DNA of 64,000 nt from Boseongicola sp. SB0665_bin_10 (GCA_009838075.1 VXSG01000111.1:1-64000); one strand, 5' to 3'. Counted from the first letter of the stretch, positions 28,109 through 37,345 are shown. The notes: generated by a model not told the origin, from the letters alone. Numbers and translations: made by a program.

Positions 28109-28773
28109 GTGCGGGCGACCGTCATATGGCGCTTGCGCCCGAATCCGGACACGCGCTCGACCACGAAGCCGGCATCGGCAAGGCCCGCGCGCACGGCCCT
28201 TGCGGCGCTGTAGGTCGCGGCAGTGCCTTCAGGCCGGGTGTGGCGCGCAACCTGGTGCAGGAGATCCGGCGTCCAAAGCTCCGGATTTCTGGCCGGGGAG
28301 AATCCGTCGAGAAACCATGCATCCGCTGCGCCGTCCCAGCTTGCCAGGGTTTCGCGAGCGTCTCCCAGGACGATCTTCAAGTGCAGGCCGTCGGCGACGA
28401 ACTCCCGCGCAGCCGACTCCAGGGCGGCCACGAGGGGCATGGCCAGGCGGGACACCTCCGGAAAGGCCGACAGGGCCCTCGACATGTCTTCGGGCGCCAT
28501 CGGAAAGAGTTCGAATGACGTGAAGCGCAGCGGCCCGGGCACCCTGGACTCGCGCCACATGGCCCATGCCGCCAAGGCATTGAGGCCAGTCCCGAACCCG
28601 AGCTCGGCGACATGGAAGCCAGGCACGAATCGGTCGGGCAGTCCGTTGCCCGCGAGAAAGACATGCCTTGCCTCGGAAAGCCCGCCCTCCAGCGAATAGT
28701 ACGGATCGCCAAAGCGCGACGAGAAGGGCACATCGCCCTGCCATTCCAGGCCGGGATGCTGGTCGTCCGGCAA
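28105..28773 (-). CDS. mnmD: tRNA 5-aminomethyl-2-thiouridine methyltransferase, stand-alone MnmC1 (MnmD) half
   Basis: A 222-residue SAM-dependent methyltransferase that completes the mnm5s2U modification of wobble uridine. FGDPYYSLEGGLSEARHVFL near residue 25, VAELGFGTGLNALAAW near residue 57 (SAM site) and DAWFLDGFSPARNPELW near residue 155 are DUF752/MnmC1 hallmarks. No conventional start fits: a TTG at 28773 preceded by TAGGAA at about 6 nt gives the normal N-terminus. The FAD-oxidase half of MnmC is encoded as a separate divergent gene next door, so MnmC is split here. Confidence 0.85.
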   Translation of the reverse strand: MPDDQHPGLEWQGDVPFSSRFGDPYYSLEGGLSEARHVFLAGNGLPDRFVPGFHVAELGFGTGLNALAAWAMWRESRVPGPLRFTSFELFPMAPEDMSRALSAFPEVSRLAMPLVAALESAAREFVADGLHLKIVLGDARETLASWDGAADAWFLDGFSPARNPELWTPDLLHQVARHTRPEGTAATYSAARAVRAGLADAGFVVERVSGFGRKRHMTVART

Positions 28774-28833
28774 GCCATTTCCTACAATTGGACAGTTCCG
28801 CGGCGACAGTGACAACGGGGGGATGCCTTGGCA

Positions 28834-29892
28834 ATGGTCGACGTGACGGTGCGGGGAGCCGGCATCTTCGGGCTCTCCATCGCCTGGAAGGCCCTGCAGC
28901 GTGGTGCACGGGCGCGGGTCATCGACCGACACGGCCCTGGCTCAGGCGCATCGGGCGGCATTGTGGGCGCGCTCCAGCCGCACGTGCCAGATCCGTGGAA
29001 CACGTTGAAGCAGTACCAGCTCGAGAGCCTGATCGAGGCCGGAGCATTCTGGGAAGGGGTCGACGCGACTTCGGGCGTCTCTTCCGGATTCGCCCGCGTG
29101 GGCCGCCTGCAGCCGCTCGCGAGCGAACGCGACATCGCGCTTGCGCGCGAGCGCGCCAAGGCAGCGCGTTCCAACTGGGGCGAAAGCGCATTGTGGGAAA
29201 TCACCGATGTTCGGGAAGCGGGCAATTGGATCCCGCCCTCCCCCACCGGGCTGCTCGTACACGACACGTTGTCGGCAATTGTTCACCCGCGCGACGCAAT
29301 TCGAAGCCTTGCAAAGGCAATTCGGGCGCACGGAGGGGACATCGTCGCCGACGAACCCGATCAGGGGCAGGTGATTTGGGCGACCGGCTGGAAAGGTCTG
29401 CAGGAACTCGGCGCCGCGCTTGGCCGACCGGTCGGCGGTGGCGTAAAGGGGCAGGCCGCACTCGTTCGCCATGATGCAGGCGGCCAGCCGCAGATATTTG
29501 CAGGCGGCCTTCACATTGTGCCTCACCTTGACGGCACGCTGGCGATCGGCTCGACCTCGGAGCGTGACTTTGCAGCATCGACTACGACCGACGAACTGCT
29601 TGACGACATCATTCGTCGTGCAGAAAAGGTCATGCCCTCCCTGACCGGAGCCACGGTCATTGAACGTTGGGCGGGGGTTCGGCCACGCAGTGCCAGCAGG
29701 GCGCCATTGCTCGGGCCCTGGCCCGGACGTGCGGGCCATCATGTCGCCAACGGGGGGTTCAAGATCGGTTTCGGCGTCGCACCGAAAGTCGCGGGAACCA
29801 TTCTGGATCTGGTGCTGGAAGGCGTGGATTCGATCCCGCCGGAATTCCATACCGAACGCCTGACAGAACCAAGATTACGCCCTCGCGCCTGA
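28834..29892 (+). CDS. FAD-dependent oxidoreductase, MnmC2/DadA-like
   Basis: A 352-residue DAO-family flavoprotein. DVTVRGAGIFGLSIAWKAL is the N-terminal FAD motif, GSGASGGIVGALQPHVPDPW near residue 40 the flavin loop with the MnmC2-like AxGxxxP pattern, and HVANGGFKIGFGVAPKVAG near residue 305 the C-terminal FAD contact. Divergence from the stand-alone MnmC1 gene suggests it removes the carboxymethyl group from cmnm5U, the other MnmC activity; a general amino-acid oxidase role is the alternative. ATG at 28834 or TTG at 28828 (better ribosome-site spacing) could be the start. Confidence 0.75.
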   Translation: MVDVTVRGAGIFGLSIAWKALQRGARARVIDRHGPGSGASGGIVGALQPHVPDPWNTLKQYQLESLIEAGAFWEGVDATSGVSSGFARVGRLQPLASERDIALARERAKAARSNWGESALWEITDVREAGNWIPPSPTGLLVHDTLSAIVHPRDAIRSLAKAIRAHGGDIVADEPDQGQVIWATGWKGLQELGAALGRPVGGGVKGQAALVRHDAGGQPQIFAGGLHIVPHLDGTLAIGSTSERDFAASTTTDELLDDIIRRAEKVMPSLTGATVIERWAGVRPRSASRAPLLGPWPGRAGHHVANGGFKIGFGVAPKVAGTILDLVLEGVDSIPPEFHTERLTEPRLRPRA

Positions 29893-29920
29893 TCGCGCCG
29901 TGAATCCACAAGTGTCGTAA

Positions 29921-30049
29921 TGGGGCCGCGTGCTCGGCGACGAGGTCATGGCTGCAGCCTTGATCGATCGGCTGGTCCATCGCTGCCACATCGTCAACAT
30001 CCGGGGGAACAGCTACAGGATGCGGGATCACCAGAACCTGCTGCGTTCC
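29921..30049 (+). pseudogene. IS21-family IstB C-terminal remnant fused to phzF
   Basis: The frame opening after the stop at 29918-29920 reads WGRVLGDEVMAAALIDRL, then HIVNIRGNSYRMR, the C-terminal end of IstB, the ATPase helper of IS21-family transposition. About 43 residues remain and the frame runs straight into the PhzF-like protein with no stop. Neither istA, the rest of istB nor obvious terminal repeats were seen. A deletion or imprecise excision probably joined the two genes. Confidence 0.65.
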
Positions 30050-30784
30050 GTCCTGATCCTCGACGAATGGTTGGACGACTCCGTCATGCTGTCGATTGCG
30101 CAGGAGAACAATCTCTCCGAAACGGCATTCGCGGTCCCAAGTGTTGCATCCGCATGGAGCTTGAGGTGGTTCGCGCCTGCCCGCGAGGTGGATTTCTGCG
30201 GCCATGCGACCCTGGCAACCGCACATGTCTTGACTGCCGAGTACGGTATGAGCGGAGCGATGACCTTCCACACAAGGATGGGCGATCTGTGGGCCACGAA
30301 AGAAGGCGAAGCTTGCTGCATCGACATCCCGGCCCTGCCTCCCGAGCCGCTGGACGCCACGCCAAGGGAGCTGGACGGGGTCTTTGCGGATGCTCCGATT
30401 GATGTCTTCCGCAACTTCGAGAACGTCTTTGCAAATCTCGGGAGCGAGGCAGCCGTCCGTCGATTCGTGCCTGACCTGACGCGAATCGGCCGGCTGGGCA
30501 GGACCGGGCTTGTCGTGACCGGCGTCGGAGACGGCATGTCCGGCGCTGCATTCGTGTCTCGGTACTTCGCGCCCGGCGCTGGAATCGCCGAGGATCCGGT
30601 GACGGGATCGACACACGCGACGCTTGCTCCCTACTGGTCAGGCATCTTGGGCACTGCCCGTGGCCGCGCCTTCCAGGCATCGCCTCGCGGCGGTTGGCTG
30701 GACTACGAACTGGTCAAGGACCGGGTCTTCTTGCGTGGCGCCGCCAAGACGTTCATGGAAGCAACGATTTTCCTGCCCGACTGA
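29930..30784 (+). CDS. PhzF-family isomerase-like protein with foreign N-terminus
   Basis: A 284-residue frame. From about residue 41 it is a PhzF/YddE-family protein: VLILDEWLDDS, AQENNLSETAF (with the conserved catalytic glutamate), REVDFCGHATLATAHVL, and DPVTGSTHATLAPYW with SPRGG near the C-terminus. PhzF proteins are two-domain isomerases/epimerases of the diaminopimelate-epimerase fold. The normal first 20-25 residues (the strand ending GNPAAV) are absent, replaced by an IstB tail. GTG at 29930 would express a chimera; whether it folds is unknown. It could equally be a dead gene. Confidence 0.75.
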   Translation: MLGDEVMAAALIDRLVHRCHIVNIRGNSYRMRDHQNLLRSVLILDEWLDDSVMLSIAQENNLSETAFAVPSVASAWSLRWFAPAREVDFCGHATLATAHVLTAEYGMSGAMTFHTRMGDLWATKEGEACCIDIPALPPEPLDATPRELDGVFADAPIDVFRNFENVFANLGSEAAVRRFVPDLTRIGRLGRTGLVVTGVGDGMSGAAFVSRYFAPGAGIAEDPVTGSTHATLAPYWSGILGTARGRAFQASPRGGWLDYELVKDRVFLRGAAKTFMEATIFLPD

Positions 30785-31178
30785 TGTCCTGATGGGCTCG
30801 CACGAGCGCCGTCCCTGTTCGCCAACTCGATGCCGTCGAGATCCGGAGCCGGCCGGCCCCGGCTCCGATGCCGCTCAGCGGCAGCATGCCGGGCCCGTCG
30901 CCCTGGCCAAGTCCAAGGCGAAAGGAACCTTTCCTGATTCAAGGAGCTTGGACTCGTCCGCCCGCGGCCAGAGCATGCGCACACCCTGACGGAGCGTGCC
31001 GAGGTCCGGCTTGCGGTCGCTCCATGGCAAAGCGATCGGGTGACGATGCTTCAGACGCCCTTGCAATGCAATCGATCCCGATTGAGCGGGAAACGTCGCA
31101 GCAATGCACGCGGCGATGTCAGGCACTTTCCCCCAATTTCCGCTTCCACCGCGATTGGAATTCCCGGATAACCTGATC
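30785..31178. other. Intergenic stretch with one hairpin
   Basis: About 390 bases between the PhzF-like gene and rpe. CGGAGCCGG at 30844-30852 pairs with CCGGCTCCG at 30859-30867 (9-bp stem, 6-nt loop) about 60 bp after the PhzF stop; without a T-run it is at best a weak transcript-end structure. No gene was recognised. Confidence 0.4.
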
Positions 31179-31874
31179 ATGGATTTCGACCGCTCGATAA
31201 AGATCGCCCCGTCAATCCTTGCGGCTGACTTTGCCGATTTCGGGCGCGAGATCGAAGCTGTCGAGGCGGAGGGTGCCGACTGGGTCCACGTGGACGTGAT
31301 GGACGGTCATTTCGTGCCGAACCTCTCCTTCGGTCCGCAGATGGTGCAGGCAGTCCGCAAGCATGTCCGGACGGTCATGGACGTGCACCTGATGATTGCA
31401 CCGGTCGACCCATACATCGACGCGTTCGCGCAAGCGGGCGCGGACATATTGACGGTGCATCTCGAAGCCGGACCGCACACGCACCGCACGCTTCAGGCGG
31501 TCCGAGGCGCCGGCATGAAGTCGGGCCTTGCGCTCAATCCCGGAACGCCCGTGGAGGCGGCGGCGCCATTGCTTGACCTCTGCGACCTGGTTTGCGTGAT
31601 GACCGTCAATCCCGGCTTCGGTGGCCAGGAATTCATCGAGACCCAATTGGGCCAGATCAGGCAGCTCCGTGCCATGATCGGCGACCGCGACATCCATGTC
31701 GAGGTCGACGGAGGGGTCGATCCACGCACCGCAGGCCGCGTTGCCGACGCGGGCGCGGACGTGCTTGTGGCCGGCTCTTCCGTGTTCAAGGGTGGAACGG
31801 CCGCGAAGCCGGCAGCGTACGGCGAGAACATCCGCGCACTTCGTGAAGCGGCGGACAAATCACAAGGAGACTGA
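31179..31874 (+). CDS. rpe: Ribulose-phosphate 3-epimerase
   Basis: A 231-residue TIM-barrel metal enzyme interconverting ribulose-5-phosphate and xylulose-5-phosphate. IKIAPSILAADFADFG near residue 7, VHVDVMDGHFVPNLSFGP near residue 34 (metal histidine and aspartates), VMDVHLMIAPVDPYI near residue 65 and VEVDGGVDPRTAG near residue 173 are the active-site blocks. ATG at 31179 matches the usual family N-terminus; longer in-frame starts exist. A thioredoxin-like gene follows after 3 nt. Confidence 0.95.
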   Translation: MDFDRSIKIAPSILAADFADFGREIEAVEAEGADWVHVDVMDGHFVPNLSFGPQMVQAVRKHVRTVMDVHLMIAPVDPYIDAFAQAGADILTVHLEAGPHTHRTLQAVRGAGMKSGLALNPGTPVEAAAPLLDLCDLVCVMTVNPGFGGQEFIETQLGQIRQLRAMIGDRDIHVEVDGGVDPRTAGRVADAGADVLVAGSSVFKGGTAAKPAAYGENIRALREAADKSQGD

Positions 31875-31877
31875 TCC

Positions 31878-32435
31878 ATGGCGGCTGCATCACCACCCGT
31901 TTGCGACTTTGGCTGGAAGGCGCCGGCATTCTCGCTGCCAACCACCGATGGACGGGTTCTGGCCCTTTCCGACATCGCGGGCCCGAAGGCCACGCTCGTC
32001 ATGTTCATTTGCAACCATTGCCCCTACGTCCTTGCGGTGCTTGACCGCATGGTCAGGGACGCACGCGACCTGCAGCCGATCGGCGTCGGTGTGGCGGCGA
32101 TTTGCTCAAATGACGCGGTCACCTATCCGGCGGACAGTTTCGACAACATGAAGCGGCTGGCCGAAGAACGCGGATTCCCGTTTCCCTACCTGCACGACGA
32201 GGACCAGTCGGTCGCACATGCCTACGGCGCCGTCTGCACCCCGGACTTTTTCGGGTTCAATGCCGATCTGGAACTGCAGTACAGGGGAAGGCTTGACGCC
32301 TCCGGAAGCCGCCCCGGACCGCAGGATCTCCGACGCGACCTGTACGAAGCGATGCGGGAAGTGGCCTCGACCGGCAAGGGGCCGCGAGACCAGATTCGAT
32401 CGACCGGGTGTTCCATCAAGTGGAAGGCCGCATAG
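31878..32435 (+). CDS. Thioredoxin-like family protein with CxxC motif
   Basis: A 185-residue AhpC/TSA-type thioredoxin-fold protein. FICNHCPYVLAVLDRMVRD near residue 48 holds the CNHC active site typical of a small peroxiredoxin-like family found across bacteria. The N-terminal PAFSLPTTDGRVLALSDIAG block is the usual redoxin start; no signal peptide, so it is cytoplasmic. Its partner is unknown. It follows rpe with AAGGAG before the ATG and is probably co-transcribed. Confidence 0.88.
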   Translation: MAAASPPVCDFGWKAPAFSLPTTDGRVLALSDIAGPKATLVMFICNHCPYVLAVLDRMVRDARDLQPIGVGVAAICSNDAVTYPADSFDNMKRLAEERGFPFPYLHDEDQSVAHAYGAVCTPDFFGFNADLELQYRGRLDASGSRPGPQDLRRDLYEAMREVASTGKGPRDQIRSTGCSIKWKAA

Positions 32436-32531
32436 GCCAATTCCGTTGATCCGCAAACAGGCAATCCTGCATGGCCCGGAAACGGCGGCGCGCAGGCTCC
32501 ATCCAGCGTGCACGGCAGATGCGACTGCCGC

Positions 32532-35500
32532 TCAGGCCACCAGCGATTCCGCCACTTTCAGGTCAACCGAAACGAGCTGGCTCACGCCCTGCTCACCCAT
32601 GGTCACGCCAAAGAGCCGGTCCATCCTGGACATTGTCACTGCATGGTGGGTGATGATCAGGAAACGTGTTTCGGTTCGACGGCACATTTCGTCCAGCAGA
32701 TCGCAGAAGCGCATGACATTTGCGTCGTCCAGCGGCGCGTCAACCTCGTCCAGCACGCAAATCGGCGCGGGATTGACCAGGAACACGGCGAAGATCAGGG
32801 CGATCGCCGTCAGTGTCTGCTCGCCGCCGGAAAGAAGCGACAGCGTCGAGAGCTTCTTGCCGGGCGGCTGGCAAAGGATCTCAAGGCCGGCATCCAGCGG
32901 ATCATCCGATTCGACCATCGCGAGCCTGGCCTTGCCGCCGCCGAACAAGTGCTTGAACAGGGCCGCAAAGTTCGAATTCACCTGGTCGAATGCTGCAAGC
33001 AGACGCTCACGGCCTTCCTTGTTGAGACTGCTGATCCCGCTACGGAGCTTCCGGATCGCTTCCTCAAGATCGGTCTTTTCGGCCAGCAGGCTCCCGTGCT
33101 CCTCCTCCACCTCGCGGGCATCTTCCTCCGCGCGTAGGTTCACCGCGCCAAGCGCGTCCCTGGACCGGCGAAGGCGGACCGCTTCCGCCTCGATCCTGTC
33201 GGAGGGCTGCATTTTCTCGGGATCTGCATCAAGGGACTCGAGGAGCGCCTCCGGTGTTGTCTGCTGCTCCTCGAGGATCCGTTCTTCCGCCACGACCAGG
33301 GCCTCGCGCGCCGCCTCCACCCGCGCGTCCGAGGCTGCACGTCGTTCGCGTGCCTCCGACGCCCTCCGTTCAGCCTCGCGCTCCGCTTCCTTCACCTTGC
33401 GTTCAACCGATTCGGCCTCGGCCAATGCATCGGCGGCAATTCGGCGGCTCTCCCCTGCGGCGTCAAGCTCGTTCGAAAGCGTGTTACGCTCGGCAGCGAT
33501 ACGGTCCGGAGCGCCCCTTGCCTCTTCAAGTTCAGCCTCCGAGGCTGCGCGGCGGTCGGCCAGTTCGCTGACGCGCGCCCTTGCATTCTTTAGACGGTCC
33601 TTCCACGTGCCGCGCAAGGCCACTATCTCCGCGAGGCGGCGTTCCCTGGCCTCGCCCTGGCGTTTCAGCGCCTCAAGCGCCGAACGGCACGCGACAAGGT
33701 TCTTTCGCGCTTCTTCAACGCCGCTCTTCGTTTCCTCGGCTTCAGCACGCAGCTTCTGGAGGTCGCCGATCTCGACCAGGGCCTTCTCTGCCTGTGCAAG
33801 GCGTTCGCGCGCGGCAGCCGCTTCGTCGCCATGGCGGCTGACGGCAAGTTCCGCAGCTTCGCATTTGGACCCGGCTATGTCCCTGCTCGCCTCGCACCGG
33901 GACGCCATCCGCCCGGCCTCCGTCAGGGCGCGATCGGCTGCCAGACGGTTCTCCCTGGCCTCGCTGGCACGCTCAACCAGCCCATGTAGCTCCGACTGCA
34001 CCTCATCGTAGGCCAGGCTTGCGGTCTCGGACCGTGCGTTTGCGGCTTCAAGTTCACCCTCGAGATGCTTCAGGCGGTTCAACCGCTCGATCCTGAGGGC
34101 GGCCGCCGAATGGACCTCTCCTGCACCGGCTCGAAATCCGTCCCATCTCCAGAGCCCGCCGTCCTTGCTGACCAGGCGCTGCCCGGGCTTCAGGTCTGCC
34201 TGCACGCGCGCTGCAACCGCAGGTTCGACCAGACCGATCTGGCCGAAGCGTCGCGCAAGCACAGGGGGCACGTCGACATGATCCGCCAGCGGTTCAACCG
34301 AACCCGGTAGGGCCTGCGAGGTGTCGTAGTCCCGAAGGACGACCCATCCAGACTCGGCATCGCCCTCGACCTCGGGCGCACGGAGGTCGTCGGCGAACGC
34401 GGCGCCGATCGCCTTCTCGTAGCCCGGCGTCACGGACAACTGGTCCACGACTTCCGCTTCCTCCGACTGCCCGTCGTCCACAAGAATCGCCAAGGCGGCC
34501 ACTTCGGACTGAAGCGCCTTGACTTCACCGTCCGTCGCGGAGCGGGCCGCGCGGGCGTCCGCCTCCTTGCCCTGCGCGGAGTCACGAGCGTCGTCTGCTT
34601 CGAACATCGCCCTTTCCGCCGCCTCGGCTTCCCTTTGGGCGGCGTCCCGCGCGGCCACGGCCGCCACGCGTGAGGTCTCGGCCTCGGCAAGCGCATTGCG
34701 CGCAGCCTCTCCATCGGACCTGGATTGCGTCTCGGCGGCCTCGCTGCGTGCGAGCGTCGTTCGAGCATCCTGCGCAATTCGCTCCGCCGACTGGTGGCGC
34801 GCCACGAGACGGGCAACATCCTCGGTCAGTTGCGAACTTTCGGTCTCTCGGTCCCGAAGCACGCGTGCCGCCTCCTGCGCATCCGCAACTGCGATCTCGA
34901 CCGCGTCTGCGTGCGCCCTGCCGGCATCGACGAGTTCCGCCTCCTCTTCGTCCAGCGCATTGAGGGTCTCGACCGCGTCCTGGTCAAGGCCCGTTTCCCT
35001 GTCCACGTCCCGTGCAAGCTGGGCGATACGCGCACCGAGCGTCTCCACGGCTTCCGCCGCTCGCACTTCCTGTTCGTCGAGGCTGTCGGCACGATGCTGC
35101 AGTCGAGCCAATGCGGCGGCTGCAGAGGCCGCCGCCTCCCGAAGCGGCGGCAGCGCCAATTCCGCGCCCGCCCGCGTGTCCGCTGCGGCGCGTGCGAGGC
35201 GCTCCGCCTCGGACGCAATGCGCGAGTCTTCCGCCAGGGTGGCCTCTGCCGCGGTTCGCGCGCGCTCCGCCTCTCTCCAGCGCAGGTAGAGGAGAAGACC
35301 TTCCGTCTGCCGCAACCGTTCGCTCACTTCGCGGTAACGCTTCGCCTGCCTGGCCTGGCGGGCAAGTGCGGCCAGCTGTGCAGCGAGTTGCTCGATCACG
35401 TCATTGACACGACCAAGATTGGTTTCCGCGCCGGCAAGTTTCAGTTCGGCCTCGTGCCGACGCTGGTAGAGGCCGGAAATTCCGGCCGCCTCCTCGAGAA

Positions 35501-35987
35501 TGCGTCTGCGTGCCTTGGGCTTGGCATTGACCAGTTCCGCGATCTGGCCCTGCCGCACAAGCGCGGGGGAATGCGCCCCGGTAGAGGCGTCGGCAAACAG
35601 CATCTGAACGTCACGGGCACGAACGTCCTTCGCGTTCACCTTGAACGCGGAACCTGCGTCGCGGGTGATCCGGCGTACCACTTCCAGCGCATCGGTCGTG
35701 TTGAAGCCGGTCGGCGCGGTGCGTTCGCTGTTGTCGAGCAAGAGGGTCACGTCGGCCGAATTGCGGGCCGGGCGCGTCGAGGCCCCGCCGAAAATGACGT
35801 CATCCATGCCGCCGCCCCGCATTGCCGTGGGCCGGTTCTCGCCCATGACCCAGCGCAACGCTTCCAGCAGGTTGGACTTGCCGCAGCCGTTCGGGCCGAC
35901 AATGCCCGTCAATCCGTCCGCAATGATCAGGTCGGTCGGATCTACGAAACTCTTGAACCCGTTTAGGCGGAGGCGCTTGAAACGCAC
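32532..35987 (-). CDS. smc: Chromosome segregation ATPase SMC
   Basis: An 1151-residue SMC protein that organises and helps segregate the chromosome with ScpA/ScpB. The N-terminal head has IVGPNGCGKSNLLEALRW (Walker A, residue 30), two long coiled coils flank a hinge near residues 500-650, and the C-terminal head has LSLLSGGEQTLTAIAL (signature) and VLDEVDAPLDDANV (Walker B). The coiled coils are extremely rich in Ala, Glu and Arg. GTG at 35987 gives the expected VRFKRLRLNGFKSF start with GAGG about 10 nt upstream; the ORF upstream of this is not part of the protein. Confidence 0.96.
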   Translation of the reverse strand: MRFKRLRLNGFKSFVDPTDLIIADGLTGIVGPNGCGKSNLLEALRWVMGENRPTAMRGGGMDDVIFGGASTRPARNSADVTLLLDNSERTAPTGFNTTDALEVVRRITRDAGSAFKVNAKDVRARDVQMLFADASTGAHSPALVRQGQIAELVNAKPKARRRILEEAAGISGLYQRRHEAELKLAGAETNLGRVNDVIEQLAAQLAALARQARQAKRYREVSERLRQTEGLLLYLRWREAERARTAAEATLAEDSRIASEAERLARAAADTRAGAELALPPLREAAASAAAALARLQHRADSLDEQEVRAAEAVETLGARIAQLARDVDRETGLDQDAVETLNALDEEEAELVDAGRAHADAVEIAVADAQEAARVLRDRETESSQLTEDVARLVARHQSAERIAQDARTTLARSEAAETQSRSDGEAARNALAEAETSRVAAVAARDAAQREAEAAERAMFEADDARDSAQGKEADARAARSATDGEVKALQSEVAALAILVDDGQSEEAEVVDQLSVTPGYEKAIGAAFADDLRAPEVEGDAESGWVVLRDYDTSQALPGSVEPLADHVDVPPVLARRFGQIGLVEPAVAARVQADLKPGQRLVSKDGGLWRWDGFRAGAGEVHSAAALRIERLNRLKHLEGELEAANARSETASLAYDEVQSELHGLVERASEARENRLAADRALTEAGRMASRCEASRDIAGSKCEAAELAVSRHGDEAAAARERLAQAEKALVEIGDLQKLRAEAEETKSGVEEARKNLVACRSALEALKRQGEARERRLAEIVALRGTWKDRLKNARARVSELADRRAASEAELEEARGAPDRIAAERNTLSNELDAAGESRRIAADALAEAESVERKVKEAEREAERRASEARERRAASDARVEAAREALVVAEERILEEQQTTPEALLESLDADPEKMQPSDRIEAEAVRLRRSRDALGAVNLRAEEDAREVEEEHGSLLAEKTDLEEAIRKLRSGISSLNKEGRERLLAAFDQVNSNFAALFKHLFGGGKARLAMVESDDPLDAGLEILCQPPGKKLSTLSLLSGGEQTLTAIALIFAVFLVNPAPICVLDEVDAPLDDANVMRFCDLLDEMCRRTETRFLIITHHAVTMSRMDRLFGVTMGEQGVSQLVSVDLKVAESLVA

Positions 35988-36132
35988 GGATGTTGCCTCG
36001 CAATTGATTCCGGTCCGCCAAGTGTCCGGCGAAGAGACCCGAGAGTCAACGACGAACACCAAGGAAAGCGTAACGACCTGCAGTTGTCCACAATATATTG
36101 CAGATTCCAGAACATTGTGCAATGTCGCATCA

Positions 36133-36909
36133 ATGTCGGAGTCCGTGACCATCACAGACCGGATAGATCCGGCGCGCGCGCAGGCACTGCTGGCTGCGCT
36201 GGACAGGCCTTCGCGCGTCAAGGCGGGTGACGTCCTGCCTCCCCTCGCACATTTCGCCTTCTTCTGGGACCCCGTGGCCGAAGCCCGAATCGGGCGGGAC
36301 GGGCACGCCAGGCCGGGCGGGCTCATTCCGGACATGGGTCTGCCAATTCGCATGTGGGCCGGGGGCCGGGTCGCGTTTCACGCACCCTTCAGGGCCGGAT
36401 TTGCCGCCCGAAAGGTGACGACACTGCACGAAGTCAAGAAGAAGCGGGGACGAAGCGGCAGGCTTGGACTGGTCAGCCTGAGGCATGAAATCCGCCAACG
36501 CCACGCGCCCGTCATCACCGAAATGCAGGACATCGTCTATCGGGAGCCCGGCCCCCTCTCGGGCGACCCGCCCGTGGAAACCGGCCTTGCGCACGAGCGG
36601 CATGCTCTCAAGCTTCGGGAAGTCACGCTGTTTCGCTATTCCGCGGTCACCTTCAACGGGCATCGCATTCACTACGACGCGGGCTATTGTCGAGAGGAGG
36701 GCTATCCCGGGCTGGTCGTGCACGGGCCGCTTCTGGCAACCCGGCTCGCTTGCCTTGCCGCCGAACATCTCGGCACGCTCAAGTCGTTCACGTACCGTGC
36801 GACGGCTCCGCTCTTTCTGGGCGACATTGCGTGGGTCTGCCGCACGAGCGACAAGTACTGGGTCGAGGGTCCGAACAGGAGGCGCTGCATGGTGGCGACG
36901 GCGATCTGA
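36133..36909 (+). CDS. MaoC-like / FAS1-like dehydratase family hydratase
   Basis: A 258-residue double-hotdog protein resembling mesaconyl-C4-CoA/3-methylfumaryl-CoA hydratases. The N-terminal half has PLAHFAFFWDPV and GLPIRMWAGGRVAFH, the FAS1-like dehydratase domain pattern; the C-terminal half has RYSAVTFNGHRIHYDAGYC and PGLVVHGPLLATRLA, the catalytic hydratase-2 type motif with the aspartate/histidine. It probably hydrates an unsaturated dicarboxyl-CoA, but no pathway neighbours tell which. It is divergent from smc with a 145-bp shared control region. Confidence 0.8.
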   Translation: MSESVTITDRIDPARAQALLAALDRPSRVKAGDVLPPLAHFAFFWDPVAEARIGRDGHARPGGLIPDMGLPIRMWAGGRVAFHAPFRAGFAARKVTTLHEVKKKRGRSGRLGLVSLRHEIRQRHAPVITEMQDIVYREPGPLSGDPPVETGLAHERHALKLREVTLFRYSAVTFNGHRIHYDAGYCREEGYPGLVVHGPLLATRLACLAAEHLGTLKSFTYRATAPLFLGDIAWVCRTSDKYWVEGPNRRRCMVATAI

Positions 36910-37029
36910 GGAAACCGGCGCACCCCGCGATTCCGAAGCGCTGTTCGGGTGTCCTGACATTCGCGTGCATCCCGTTGGGCACCGTCAGGTTGCCTGATCC
37001 GCCCTGCCCAGACGCGCGCGATCTACTAC

Positions 37030-37048
37030 CTACATTATTGTAGTTACA
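37030..37048. promoter_or_regulatory. Putative brnTA operator
   Basis: CTACA-TTAT-TGTAG (37030-37043) is a perfect inverted repeat and the overlapping TGTA-GT-TACA (37039-37048) extends the symmetry, ending 8 bp before the brnT start. BrnT-BrnA complexes repress their own operon from such sites. A TATAAT sequence overlaps the brnT start codon. Confidence 0.5.
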
Positions 37049-37056
37049 TTTCTATA

Positions 37057-37311
37057 ATGACGGAATCGCGCTTCACATGGGATGAGGACAAGAACCCCTC
37101 CAACAAGCGCAAGCACGGCCTCAGCTTCGAGGTCGCCGCCCGTGTGTTTCTTGATCCGCTGCAGCTCTCCAGGCAAGACCGCGTCGAGGATGGGGAGCAA
37201 GGCTGGCAAACGATGGGCCAGAACGACGGCCTGGCCATTGTCCTGGTGGCTTACACATTCACGGAAGCGAGGTCAGTGGACGGGCCGGTTGAAGTGATCC
37301 GCATCATCTAG
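37057..37311 (+). pseudogene. brnT: BrnT-family toxin, cut short by an in-frame TAG
   Basis: The reading frame gives 84 residues with the BrnT pattern: FTWDEDKNPSNKRKHGLSFE near the N-terminus and EVIRII at the end. BrnT is a ribonuclease toxin whose C-terminus normally reads RIISAR plus a basic tail. Here TAG (37309-37311) stands exactly at the serine of ISAR; reading through it gives ARPVTRRERTRHEEG and a natural TGA at 37357-37359 that overlaps brnA, as in intact brnTA operons. The last 16 residues are thus lost through a nonsense mutation, so the toxin is probably inactive unless the amber codon is suppressed. Confidence 0.85.
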
Positions 37312-37345
37312 GCACGGCCTGTAACACGAAGGGAAAGGACGCGAC

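Noticed and set aside
30844..30867. Nine-bp GC hairpin after the PhzF-like gene as a rho-independent terminator
   Set aside because: Stable stem but no following T-run on either strand; kept only as a note in the intergenic entry.
32218..34011. A 597-codon open frame on the plus strand, serine- and arginine-rich
   Set aside because: Antisense shadow of the SMC coiled-coil region; its composition simply mirrors alanine/glutamate codons of SMC.
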